From: WRDF01 sp031552235
GTDB lineage: Bacteria > Bacteroidota > Bacteroidia > Bacteroidales > Rikenellaceae
Assembly: GCA_031552235.1 (NCBI GenBank)
Contig: JAVBMR010000002.1
Coordinates: 231,831-295,830 of the forward strand
Direction of reading: 5' to 3'
Length of the DNA: 64,000 nucleotides
In this document: piece after piece, positions 44,261 to 52,433 of the stretch
Layout: every line of letters begins with the position of its first letter
How positions within the stretch are numbered: the first letter of the stretch is position 1
The notes under the pieces: generated by a model
Seen by the model: only the letters and a program-made list of their open reading frames with translations
Told to the model about the DNA's origin: nothing
The model's database searches: none
Translations under genes and position numbers: made by a program

Positions 44261-44661
44261 TTAAAGGGATAATCCTGAAATTTTTTTGTTGAATTGCATT
44301 CGGCAGCACCTAAATTCGCTTTTCTGCGAAAATACACAAAAGGAATTCGACCGACCTGAACGACGGTTTTTTATTCCCCGATGCTTGTTGTCAAGGACGA
44401 GATGAGCCACATGATCGACATGCACGAGGTGAGGCAGGTGGCATGACAGCTCTGCTGGCTACCTCATGGCAGATCCATTCCATGCGCCGCGATACCTTTG
44501 CAGAGCGGTACGGCGTGAATTTCGGCTGGGAGTTTCTTGAGTGTTTTTCCGCATGCTCCCTTTTCTGGTCGATCCTTTGTGTACTCCGCTGTTCTGCATT
44601 TCCGGCGCGGCACGCTTGTTGATGTCACAAAAGCACATATTTTTGTGTAAAATCTAAGGTT
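44261..44661 (+). other. Intergenic stretch with a small unassigned frame
   Basis: An ATG at 44443 opens a 59-codon frame to 44622 (MTALLATSWQIHSMRRDTFA at its start). It overlaps the end of a 21-codon frame beginning at 44381 (MLVVKDEMSHMIDMHEVRQV). Neither resembles a known family, and no promoter is obvious. They may be remnants of a decayed gene between the repeat and the SRPBCC gene. Confidence 0.35.
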
Positions 44662-45117
44662 ATGTTACTGGAAGTGAAAGCGGCGCTGCAGATCGCCAAA
44701 CCCGCTCGCGAGGTGTTCGAGGCCATCGTGGACCCGGCGCAGATGAGCAATTATTTCATCGCGCGCGGCTCGGGACGAATGGAGGAAGGGAAAACCGTCG
44801 TGTGGAAATTTCCCGAGTTCGACGGCGAATTCCCAGTCAGGGTCGGCAAGGTCGAAAAGGATAAGTCCGTCGCCTTCGAGTGGGAAGGCCCGGAGGATCG
44901 GCCGTTGACGGTGCGGATCACCCTCGCGCCAGCCGGCGCCGGTGCGACCGTGGTGCGCGTCACGGAAGAAGGGATGGAAAACGATGCTGCGGGGCTGGCC
45001 TGGCTGGTGGGCAACACCGAAGGGTGGTCCAACTTCCTGGCCTGCATGAAGGCGTGGCTCGAATACGGCATCCACCTGCGCGAAGGTGCGTTCGATTTTA
45101 TGAAACAAGCAAAATAA
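44662..45117 (+). CDS. SRPBCC (AHSA1-type) domain protein
   Basis: A 151-residue single-domain protein: LEVKAALQIAKPAREVFEAIVDPAQMSNYF at the start (first strands and helix), VVWKFPEFDGEFPVRVGKV in the middle and a long C-terminal helix around GWSNFLACMKAWLEYGI. AHSA1/START-like domains bind hydrophobic ligands in a pocket; the ligand is unknown. Followed after 4 bases by a double VOC-domain gene, which suggests a joint function. Confidence 0.88.
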   Translation: MLLEVKAALQIAKPAREVFEAIVDPAQMSNYFIARGSGRMEEGKTVVWKFPEFDGEFPVRVGKVEKDKSVAFEWEGPEDRPLTVRITLAPAGAGATVVRVTEEGMENDAAGLAWLVGNTEGWSNFLACMKAWLEYGIHLREGAFDFMKQAK

Positions 45118-45121
45118 TGAT

Positions 45122-46018
45122 ATGAAACAGAAAAAGATCACCCCCTGCCTGTGGGTCGACGCGCAGGGCGAAGAGGCGGCGAGGTTCTACACCTCCATTT
45201 TCAAGAACGGTTCGGTCGGCAATATCACTCGTTATGCCGAGAGAGGCATGATGCCCGTTGGGGAGGTGATGACCGTGCGTTTCAGCGTAGCCGGGCAGCA
45301 GGCCATCGCCCTGAACGGTGGGCCATACTTCAAATTCACCCCTGCCACCTCGTTTTTCGTGGGCTGCGAGAGCGCAGCCGAGTTGGATGCCTTGTGGTAC
45401 AAACTGATCGAAGGCGGTTTCGCGCTGATGGAGCGCGAGGCGATGCCTCCGTTCGAACGCTACGGCTGGTTGCAGGATAAGTACGGGCTGTCGTGGCAAC
45501 TGGGTGTGTGCGGTTGCCCGCAATGCGTAGCGCCGTTTTTTATGTTCACCGGTCCGGTTTACCGCAAAGCCGAAGAGGCGATGAAATTTTGGTGCTCGGT
45601 GTTCAAGGATTCCGAGATCAAGGATGTCCTGAAAGCAGAAAAGAGTAATCCCTATGGCTTGGCCGAGGGCGACGTGATTCACGCCGAGTTCAGGCTGTTC
45701 AACCAGCTTTTTATGGCGATGGACAGCGGTTACGACCATAAGTTCAACTTCACGGAGGCGTTCTCGTTCTATGTGGAGTGCGCCGACCAACAAGAGATCG
45801 ATTACTATTGGAATGCGCTCACGGCTAATGGGGGCGAGGAGAGTCAATGCGGCTGGCTGAAAGATAAATACGGTGTGTCGTGGCAGATCGTCCCCGACGT
45901 GCTGGAACGGATGACCGACGGTAGCGACCCGGCGCGCACCAAACGTGTGATGGAGGCGCTGCTGAAGATGCAAAAAATAGACATGGCCGCCCTGCAATGG
46001 GCTTATGACAACAAATAA
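45122..46018 (+). CDS. Tandem VOC-domain (PhnB-like) protein
   Basis: A 298-residue protein made of two PhnB-like (3-dmu-9_3-mt) glyoxalase-fold domains. The first (1-150) opens KKITPCLWVDAQGEEAARFY. The second (about 150-298) repeats the pattern with GPVYRKAEEAMKFWCSVF. Each domain ends in a KDKYG[L/V]SWQ motif. PhnB-like proteins usually lack metal-dependent activity and their substrates are unknown. Middle gene of an SRPBCC-VOC-VOC run, 4 bases after the first and 21 before the third. Confidence 0.9.
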   Translation: MKQKKITPCLWVDAQGEEAARFYTSIFKNGSVGNITRYAERGMMPVGEVMTVRFSVAGQQAIALNGGPYFKFTPATSFFVGCESAAELDALWYKLIEGGFALMEREAMPPFERYGWLQDKYGLSWQLGVCGCPQCVAPFFMFTGPVYRKAEEAMKFWCSVFKDSEIKDVLKAEKSNPYGLAEGDVIHAEFRLFNQLFMAMDSGYDHKFNFTEAFSFYVECADQQEIDYYWNALTANGGEESQCGWLKDKYGVSWQIVPDVLERMTDGSDPARTKRVMEALLKMQKIDMAALQWAYDNK

Positions 46019-46039
46019 TAACTTGTAAAACAAATCATT

Positions 46040-46474
46040 ATGACAACCGTAAATGTTTATCTGAGCTTCAAGGACAACTGCGAGGCCGCATTTAATTTTT
46101 ACAAATCCGTCTTCGGCGGAGAATTTTCCTACGTGGGACGCTTCGGCGAGATGCCTGCGGCGGAAGGCCCTATTCCCGATTCCGTAAAAAATCAAATCAT
46201 GCATATCGCGCTGCCGATCAGCAAGGAGACGATCCTCATGGGCAGCGACACCCCCGAAGGAATGGGCGCCCCAGAACTGGTCCAGGGCAACAACTTTTCG
46301 ATCATGGTCGCCCCATCGTCCAAAGAGGAGGCAGAACGGATCTATAGAGCCCTCTCCGACGGCGGCAAAGTCCTCATGCCGCTTGGAAAAACCTTCTGGG
46401 CCGAGCTCTACGGCATGTGGACCGACAAGTTCGGCATAAACTGGATGGTCGACTACGAACTGTCGGAAAAATAG
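46040..46474 (+). CDS. Single VOC-domain (PhnB-like) protein
   Basis: A 144-residue glyoxalase-fold protein: TVNVYLSFKDNCEAAFNFYK, then VFGGEFSYVGRFGEMP and the close WAELYGMWTDKFGINWMVDY. It resembles PhnB-like proteins, including the final DKFG-NWMV. Third gene of the run; a terminator follows 28 bases later. Confidence 0.9.
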   Translation: MTTVNVYLSFKDNCEAAFNFYKSVFGGEFSYVGRFGEMPAAEGPIPDSVKNQIMHIALPISKETILMGSDTPEGMGAPELVQGNNFSIMVAPSSKEEAERIYRALSDGGKVLMPLGKTFWAELYGMWTDKFGINWMVDYELSEK

Positions 46475-46502
46475 GCGGTTATGCCGACAATCGCCCAGAT
46501 AG

Positions 46503-46533
46503 CGGCCCTGCATTTTTGCAGGGCCGTCTTATT
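46503..46533 (+). terminator. Terminator of the SRPBCC-VOC run
   Basis: CGGCCCTGCA and TGCAGGGCCG form a 10-base stem around a T-rich loop, followed by TCTTATTT. Confidence 0.85.
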
Positions 46534-46687
46534 TGCCGCGCACCATGTTCGTGGATCAAAACGTTATCGCGGATGCCGTTCCCTGCGGATCCTGCCAATG
46601 GAGTTGCGCAAATCGTGGACATGCCTGGAATATGCCGCCATATTCGCAAAAAACGTATACGGAATGTAACCGGCATAAAAATAATAA

Positions 46688-46695
46688 TATCTTTG
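46688..46695 (+). promoter_or_regulatory. -7 element for the TetR-type gene
   Basis: TATCTTTG is an exact TAnnTTTG, 24 bases before the ATG at 46720. No TTG is found about 20 bases upstream. Confidence 0.45.
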
Positions 46696-46719
46696 TAGAA
46701 CGTTTGTTTCGCCGACTTG

Positions 46720-47313
46720 ATGAAAAATACCAGGGAACACATAATCCAGACCGCGCTCCTGCTTTTCATGGAGAAGAGCTACAAGGCTGTCACGCTGAAA
46801 GATATTATCCGTGAAACCGGGTTGTCCAACGGCGCGTTCTATCATCATTTCCGGAACAAGGAGGAGCTTTTCAAAGAAGTCGTGGCCTCGCACCTGTTCC
46901 GGCTGGCACGGCGTGTTTACGCCTATTCCCCGAAGGATTCACTATGGGATTTCATACAGGACACCCTGGACGAGATGAAAAAGGTGCAGACGGAACTCGA
47001 TAAATTCGTAGCGCTTGGGGGCAGGATCAATTTCCTGAGTTTCATGTTTGAGGCGTTCAGGCAGTTTCCCGATGCGCAAAACGAGGTCAGGGAGATGCAA
47101 AGGCTGGAGTTTGCCTTGTGGGTGGAGGTCATCGACGCCGCCAAAGCCCGCGGCGAGATCAGGAATGAATTGGCTTCTGAGCTTATCGCCCGCCTGTTCA
47201 TGTATATCCCCGACGGGATCTATATGGACTTCCTCATCGACCTGAACCAGGAGAAATACAAAATCGGCCCCCAGCGGCTATGGGAAGGGATTTACAGTAT
47301 GTTGAAAGCGTAA
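46720..47313 (+). CDS. TetR/AcrR-family regulator
   Basis: A 197-residue repressor-type protein. The N-terminal helix-turn-helix is complete: KNTREHIIQTALLLFMEKSY, then KDIIRETGLSNGAFYHHFRNKEELF. The C-terminal ligand-binding domain is helical and not assignable. The start ATG at 46720 follows a TTG; the ATG is preferred. It lies 82 bases upstream of the Ca2+ ATPase and probably regulates itself and neighbours, which is an inference. Confidence 0.9.
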   Translation: MKNTREHIIQTALLLFMEKSYKAVTLKDIIRETGLSNGAFYHHFRNKEELFKEVVASHLFRLARRVYAYSPKDSLWDFIQDTLDEMKKVQTELDKFVALGGRINFLSFMFEAFRQFPDAQNEVREMQRLEFALWVEVIDAAKARGEIRNELASELIARLFMYIPDGIYMDFLIDLNQEKYKIGPQRLWEGIYSMLKA

Positions 47314-47395
47314 TTTTTCCCGGATGGCAGAGTGTCGCTCCGTTATCCGGGAAATTGTTTGTAATAAAACGGAATACATAATAATTTGATTTGAT

Positions 47396-50050
47396 ATGGC
47401 ACAGAAACCATTTTACAACCTCGGCGTGAGTGATGTCGAGCGGGAGTTGTCCACCTCTTTGGACAGGGGGCTCAGTGCGGAGGAAGCCCGCAAGCGTATT
47501 GAAAAATACGGTTACAACGAGTTTGAGAAGAAGAAAAAGAAAAGTTTGGTAGTCAAATTCTTCGAACAGTTCAAGAGTTTCATGATCATCGTACTGCTGG
47601 TGGCCGCGGCCATTTCGGGCGTGATCGGCTACCTGCACGGCGAGGGATTCACGGATGCCATAATAATCCTGGCCATCGTCGTTATCAATGCGATTATAGG
47701 AGTGGTCCAGGAAGCCAAGGCCGAGCAATCGCTCGAAGCGCTGGAGAAAATGACCGTGCCGCAGTGTAAAGTGGTGCGCGACGGGCAGGTGCAGATAGTC
47801 GAATCGAGGGAACTGGTTCCCGGCGACGTCGTGCTGCTCGACACGGGCGACGCAATCCCTGCCGACCTGCGCCTGGCCGAGGCCGTCAACCTGAAAGTGC
47901 AGGATTCGGCCCTTACCGGCGAATCTGTGCCGGAAGAGAAATTTACCACCGCTATCGAGGAAGATAACGTTCCGCTGGGCGACCGCGACAACCTCGGGTT
48001 CTCGTCCAGCATCGTTACCTACGGGCGCGGAAAAGGGATCGTGATCGGCACAGGGATGAATACCGAGGTCGGGAAGATAGCCTCGCTCATCCAGTCGGTC
48101 CCGGACATCAAGACCCCGATGCAGCAAAAGCTCGACCAGCTGGGCAAATTCCTCGGTATCGGGGCGTTGGGTATCTGCGTGGTCATATTCGTGGTGGGGA
48201 TGATAAACGGCAAACCGTTGCTGGATATGTTCATGATGGCTGTGAGCCTCGCCGCCGCCGCCATTCCCGAAGGGCTGCCTGCGGTATCGACCATCGTGCT
48301 GGCCGTGGGCGTGCAGCGCCTTGTTAAGAAGAACGCCATCGTGCGTACCCTGCCGGCCGTGGAAACACTCGGAAGCACCACCATCATCTGTTCGGACAAG
48401 ACCGGTACGCTTACACAGAACCGTATGACGGTAGTTAAAGTATTTACCAACGGCCAGACGCAGGACCTGCATCCGGAAGTCGGCCTTTGTGTCGACGAAC
48501 TGCGGCAACTCGTAGAGGTGGCCGCGCTCGCCAACGACACAAAGCTCTCTTTCGATAACGGCATGCCCAAAACAGCCGGCGACCCTACCGAAACGGCGCT
48601 CGTCGACCTGGGGCTGAAATTCAGCGTCAACAAGAACGATCTCGATGCCCTGCGCGAGCGCATTGCCGAGATACCGTTCGACTCGGAGCGCAAACTGATG
48701 ACCACCGTACACCGGAGGGACAAAATGCTGGAAGTATGCACCAAAGGCGGTTTGGACGAACTGTTGGCCCGTTGCACCCACATCATGTTCAAGGGGGAGG
48801 TAATACCCATTACCGAGGCGCATTTGGACGCTATCCGCCAGGCCAACCTGAAAATGGCGCAGGACGCGCTGCGTGTCCTTGCGATGGCCTCGAAAACGGC
48901 TGACGCCCTGCCAGGGAAGGTGACGCCCGAAACGCTGGAAACAGGCCTTACGTTCATAGGCATGGTGGGGATGATAGACCCGCCGCGTCCCGAGGTGAAA
49001 CCTGCCGTGGCGCTGTGCCGTACGGCAGGCATCAAGCCGGTGATGATCACGGGCGACCACAAGATCACTGCCACGGCCATCGCTGCCGAGCTGGGTATCA
49101 TGAAGCCGGGCGAAGAAGCCTACACAGGGGCGGAAGTGGAGCAGATGAGCGACGAGGAGCTTCGCAAGAACGTCCACAAGATCGCCGTTTACGCCCGCGT
49201 GTCGCCCGAACATAAGGTGCGCATCGTGAAAGCGTTCCAAAGCAATGGCGAGATCGTCGCCATGACCGGCGACGGTGTGAACGACGCCCCGGCGCTCAAG
49301 CTGGCCGACATAGGCTGTGCGATGGGCATAACCGGCACCGACGTGTCGAAGGAGGCGGCCGACATTGTGCTTACGGACGATAATTTCGCCACTGTGGTGA
49401 CCGCCGTGGAGGAAGGACGCCGTATATACGACAATATCCTGAAAGCCATACAGTTCATGCTTTCGACCAACATCGGCGAGGTGGTGGTGCTGTTCGTCGC
49501 CGTGCTGGCCAACTGGGCCACGCCGCTGCTGCCGATCCACATCCTCTGGATCAACCTCGTGACCGACAGTTTCCCCGCCCTGGCACTTAGCATCGACCCG
49601 GCCGCGCCGGACGTGATGCGCCGCCGCCCCGTAAACTCGAAGCAGAACATCATGAACCGCACTTTCTCCATACGCGTGTTCCTGCAGGGGGCGATGATCG
49701 GCACGCTCTCGCTCGTGGCATTCCGCATCGGCATGCAGACCAGCGTCGAAGCCGCCCAGACCATGACTTTCGCCGTTCTGGCCTTCTCGCAGATGACGCA
49801 TGTGTTCAATGTCCGCTCTACAACCCGCTCTGCATTCGTGAACATATTCAGCAACAAACACCTGCTTGGCGCCATACTTTTGGTGTGCGTCCTGATGCTG
49901 ACAGTGCTGGAGATCCCGGCGCTCCACAACGTGTTCCACCTGACGACGCTTACAAATGTGCAATGGTGGTGGGTCGTTGGCCTGTCGCTGCTTCCCCTGC
50001 CGATAGTCGAGATCGCGAAAGGCATCAAAAGGTTATTCACGAAAAAGTAG
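47396..50050 (+). CDS. Calcium-translocating P-type ATPase (P2-type)
   Basis: An 884-residue cation pump. Ordered motifs: the cation-transporter N-terminal domain (LSTSLDRGLSAEEARKRIEK), TGES (near 180), the M4 ion-site IPEGLPA, the phosphorylation site DKTGTLTQN (Asp near 334), KTGGLDELL-like nucleotide-binding sequence, GDGVNDAPAL, and M6 NLVTDSFPALALSID. About ten membrane helices. The PEGLP and NLVTDSFPA motifs fit the SERCA/PMCA-like Ca2+ class rather than heavy-metal pumps. It is followed by a terminator and cls. Confidence 0.92.
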   Translation: MAQKPFYNLGVSDVERELSTSLDRGLSAEEARKRIEKYGYNEFEKKKKKSLVVKFFEQFKSFMIIVLLVAAAISGVIGYLHGEGFTDAIIILAIVVINAIIGVVQEAKAEQSLEALEKMTVPQCKVVRDGQVQIVESRELVPGDVVLLDTGDAIPADLRLAEAVNLKVQDSALTGESVPEEKFTTAIEEDNVPLGDRDNLGFSSSIVTYGRGKGIVIGTGMNTEVGKIASLIQSVPDIKTPMQQKLDQLGKFLGIGALGICVVIFVVGMINGKPLLDMFMMAVSLAAAAIPEGLPAVSTIVLAVGVQRLVKKNAIVRTLPAVETLGSTTIICSDKTGTLTQNRMTVVKVFTNGQTQDLHPEVGLCVDELRQLVEVAALANDTKLSFDNGMPKTAGDPTETALVDLGLKFSVNKNDLDALRERIAEIPFDSERKLMTTVHRRDKMLEVCTKGGLDELLARCTHIMFKGEVIPITEAHLDAIRQANLKMAQDALRVLAMASKTADALPGKVTPETLETGLTFIGMVGMIDPPRPEVKPAVALCRTAGIKPVMITGDHKITATAIAAELGIMKPGEEAYTGAEVEQMSDEELRKNVHKIAVYARVSPEHKVRIVKAFQSNGEIVAMTGDGVNDAPALKLADIGCAMGITGTDVSKEAADIVLTDDNFATVVTAVEEGRRIYDNILKAIQFMLSTNIGEVVVLFVAVLANWATPLLPIHILWINLVTDSFPALALSIDPAAPDVMRRRPVNSKQNIMNRTFSIRVFLQGAMIGTLSLVAFRIGMQTSVEAAQTMTFAVLAFSQMTHVFNVRSTTRSAFVNIFSNKHLLGAILLVCVLMLTVLEIPALHNVFHLTTLTNVQWWWVVGLSLLPLPIVEIAKGIKRLFTKK

Positions 50051-50062
50051 TGTAAATGAATG

Positions 50063-50088
50063 GGGCGCGCCGTTATGGCGCGCCCTTT
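50063..50088 (+). terminator. Terminator of the Ca2+ ATPase gene
   Basis: GGGCGCGCC and GGCGCGCCC form a 9-base stem with a 5-base loop, then TTTGTT. It lies within the first codons of an upstream in-frame start of cls, arguing that cls starts at 50105. Confidence 0.75.
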
Positions 50089-50104
50089 GTTAAAATTTCT
50101 GCCT

Positions 50105-51541
50105 ATGAGTGTTTTCGAATGGATACTGACAGTCTGTTACGTGCTGTTGCTGGCAGTGACGCTGTGGCTTATTTTTACCGACAGGTCGAACTCTAACCCG
50201 GGCAAGTCGCTGGCGTGGCTGGCCCTGATCGTTTTCCTGCCCGTCATTGGCGTGGTCTTGTATTACATTTTTGGTTTCGACCGCAGGCGCATCGGCGACA
50301 CGGAGAAGACCCGCCTAAAGTTTTTCGAAAAAGTGGTTCCGCTGCTCCCGCACAACGTTGAGGCATACATCAAGGAGTTCGACGAGCATTTCAACCGTAT
50401 CGACCACGACTACCACCGCCTTGTGACGCTGCTGGCCGGCAACAACCACTCGCGGGTGCTGTATGGCAGCCGGGTCGAGATCATTACCGACGGCAACCGC
50501 AAGCTGGAAATGCTCATCGAAGATCTCGAAAACGCGAAGGAACACATCCATTTCGAGTACTTCCTGTTCCGCCGCGACGACATCAGCCGCCGCATCCGCG
50601 ACATACTCATGCGCAAGGCCTCGGAAGGGGTCAAGGTGCGCTTCATATACGACAACATCGCCAACATCGACATCCTGCCCTCGTATTACAACAAAATGCG
50701 CCGCAGCGGCGTGGAGGTCAACCCGTTTTTCAAGCTCTCGCTGTCGAGTATACACCGCAGCCTGAACAACCGCAACCACCGCAAGCTGGTGGTCATCGAC
50801 GGGCTGGTAGGGTACGTCGGAGGCATGAATATTACCAGCCAGACACAGCGCTGGCGCGACGTCCATTTGCGCCTGCACGGACAGGGGATCTACGGTCTGC
50901 AAATGAATTTTTTTCAGCAGTGGTGCGATTCGGGCGGGGAGTTGCCATTGGCGAATTTTTCGGATTATTTCCCCGAACAGGAGATATTCTCGCAAAACCT
51001 TATGCAGATCGCGCCCGAAGCTCCGGATACGAGTTTCCCGTACTACGCCCTGGCCGTGGTCAGCGCCATAGAGAATGCGAAGAGGTACATTTACATCCAG
51101 ACGCCTTATTTCCTGCCCACCGATCCGGTGATGCGGGCGCTGAAGACGGCGGCGCTGGGCGGAGTGGAGGTGCGGCTGATGGTGTCGCGCAAGTCCGACT
51201 ACGCGTTCATGGACTGGGCCATTCAGGCCGGTTTCGAGGAGATCCTCGCGGCAGGCGTCCACATCCACGAGATCCAGAACTATTTCAGCCACGCCAAGAG
51301 CATGGTCATAGACGATTACCTCTCTGTGATCGGTTCCTCGAACCTCGATTACCGCAGCCTGGAACTGAATTTCGAGATCAATTCGTTCATGTACGACCCG
51401 GAAGTGGCCGCCCGCAACCGCGATATCTTCCTGCGCGATATGAACGATTGTCTGGAGATTTCACCGGAAGAATGGGCGCGCCGCCCTTGGTGGAAGAAGG
51501 CGCTTCAGGCGATCATGCGCTTTTTCTCGCCGCTGTTGTGA
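50105..51541 (+). CDS. cls: Cardiolipin synthase
   Basis: A 478-residue PLD-superfamily enzyme that condenses two phosphatidylglycerols. Two N-terminal helices (MSVFEWILTVCYVLLLAVTL; SLAWLALIVFLPVIGVVLYY) precede two HKD motifs: NHRKLVVID near 224 and HAKSMVID near 396, each with the GG/GSS-N that follows. ATG at 50105 is used since a terminator hairpin lies between it and the earlier in-frame ATG at 50060. It is the last gene before a 200-base gap. Confidence 0.94.
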   Translation: MSVFEWILTVCYVLLLAVTLWLIFTDRSNSNPGKSLAWLALIVFLPVIGVVLYYIFGFDRRRIGDTEKTRLKFFEKVVPLLPHNVEAYIKEFDEHFNRIDHDYHRLVTLLAGNNHSRVLYGSRVEIITDGNRKLEMLIEDLENAKEHIHFEYFLFRRDDISRRIRDILMRKASEGVKVRFIYDNIANIDILPSYYNKMRRSGVEVNPFFKLSLSSIHRSLNNRNHRKLVVIDGLVGYVGGMNITSQTQRWRDVHLRLHGQGIYGLQMNFFQQWCDSGGELPLANFSDYFPEQEIFSQNLMQIAPEAPDTSFPYYALAVVSAIENAKRYIYIQTPYFLPTDPVMRALKTAALGGVEVRLMVSRKSDYAFMDWAIQAGFEEILAAGVHIHEIQNYFSHAKSMVIDDYLSVIGSSNLDYRSLELNFEINSFMYDPEVAARNRDIFLRDMNDCLEISPEEWARRPWWKKALQAIMRFFSPLL

Positions 51542-51739
51542 CGGCAGGTAGATTGTGTTGGCGGTGCTCCTTTTGGTTTGCGCATAGGCTGACAGTTTTT
51601 GGTAATGATGCAAAAAGTGATAAGCTGCCTTTTGCATCATTACCTCGTTTTTCAAACGGCGCGTTCGGTCTGTTTTGGCCGGCCACCTTAAAGAATGGTT
51701 TTCCTCAACGCTGTTATATTTTTCTTCGTTGAATGAGTA

Positions 51740-52251
51740 TCAATGCGCAGATTTAAATGCCACGTCCGTATAATTCTCGTTCAATAGTTTAATCAGTCCC
51801 GAAGCGAGCGCTTTACGTTGGAAATTCCTTCGGTCCATGGGATATCCCAGGATCGTTTCGTATAATATTCTCAGGTCTGACATCAGGTACTTCTCAGGCA
51901 GTAGTTTGTACCCTACTGGCTCGCTTCCCAACCATGCCCTTAAAGTGGCGATGGCCTTTTGGATAATAAGATTATGGTCTTGATGCAGTTCCGGGATTTC
52001 ATTAATATGGCGCCATTTCCCTATTTCGTTTCCTTCATCCGTCGATAATTTTACTTTGGTGAAATCGACCAGAGCATAGTATCCGCGGTTTCGTCCCAAC
52101 GGATGAAACCTTCCGGCAACATCCATGGAGAAGCGGAGGACTTATTCAGCAAGACCTTCAATTTTCCGCGATAGAATCTTAAAATGACACACCCGATCGA
52201 GAATCCCGGATGGAAATAATCATATTTGTTTCCAATAGATACAGTTCGGTA
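51740..52251 (-). pseudogene. Broken NUDIX-type (NrtR/AraR-like) transcriptional regulator
   Basis: On the - strand, frame 1 from 52251 reads DYFHPGFSIGCVILRFYRG, then KLKVLLNK and WMLPEGFIRWDETAD, the N-terminal half of a NUDIX-fold regulator. The sequence then jumps frame to YYALVDFTKVKLS and the C-terminal winged helix, including LYETILGYPMDRRNFQRKAL. The intervening NUDIX box region of about 40 codons is missing, so an internal deletion with a frame change has occurred. The N-terminal frame has no start codon after its upstream TAA. Such regulators control sugar operons in Bacteroidota. The remnant faces away from the TonB receptor gene. Confidence 0.8.
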
Positions 52252-52346
52252 TTAAAGTTGCTAATACATTGTCGATGAGACATTTCTCGTAGCATTTGTT
52301 TCGAAAATAGAGAATGTTGTTTGCAATGCAATTCAAGAAAAATATT

Positions 52347-52374
52347 TAGCTTGCGTTAAAGCGACGCAACTAAA
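52347..52374. promoter_or_regulatory. Operator-like inverted repeat upstream of the TonB receptor
   Basis: TTAGCTTGCGT and ACGCAACTAA are almost perfect complements (one extra base) around TAAAGCG, centred about 75 bases before the TonB receptor ATG. It could be the operator of the lost NUDIX regulator or of another repressor. The intergenic stretch 52252-52433 is otherwise without a gene. Confidence 0.5.
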
Positions 52375-52433
52375 TCGGTTCTGTGACTAATTATGGTTAT
52401 TATCAATAATATTAATCTAAATGGAAAAGTATT

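Noticed and set aside
47234..49963. 909-codon open frame antisense to the Ca2+ ATPase
   Set aside because: It mirrors the codon pattern of the real gene, is His/Val/Gly/Arg-rich and has no known motif. The + strand gene carries all P-type ATPase motifs.
50060..50104. Upstream in-frame start for cls
   Set aside because: This stretch is a terminator hairpin for the preceding gene; the family N-terminus begins at 50105.
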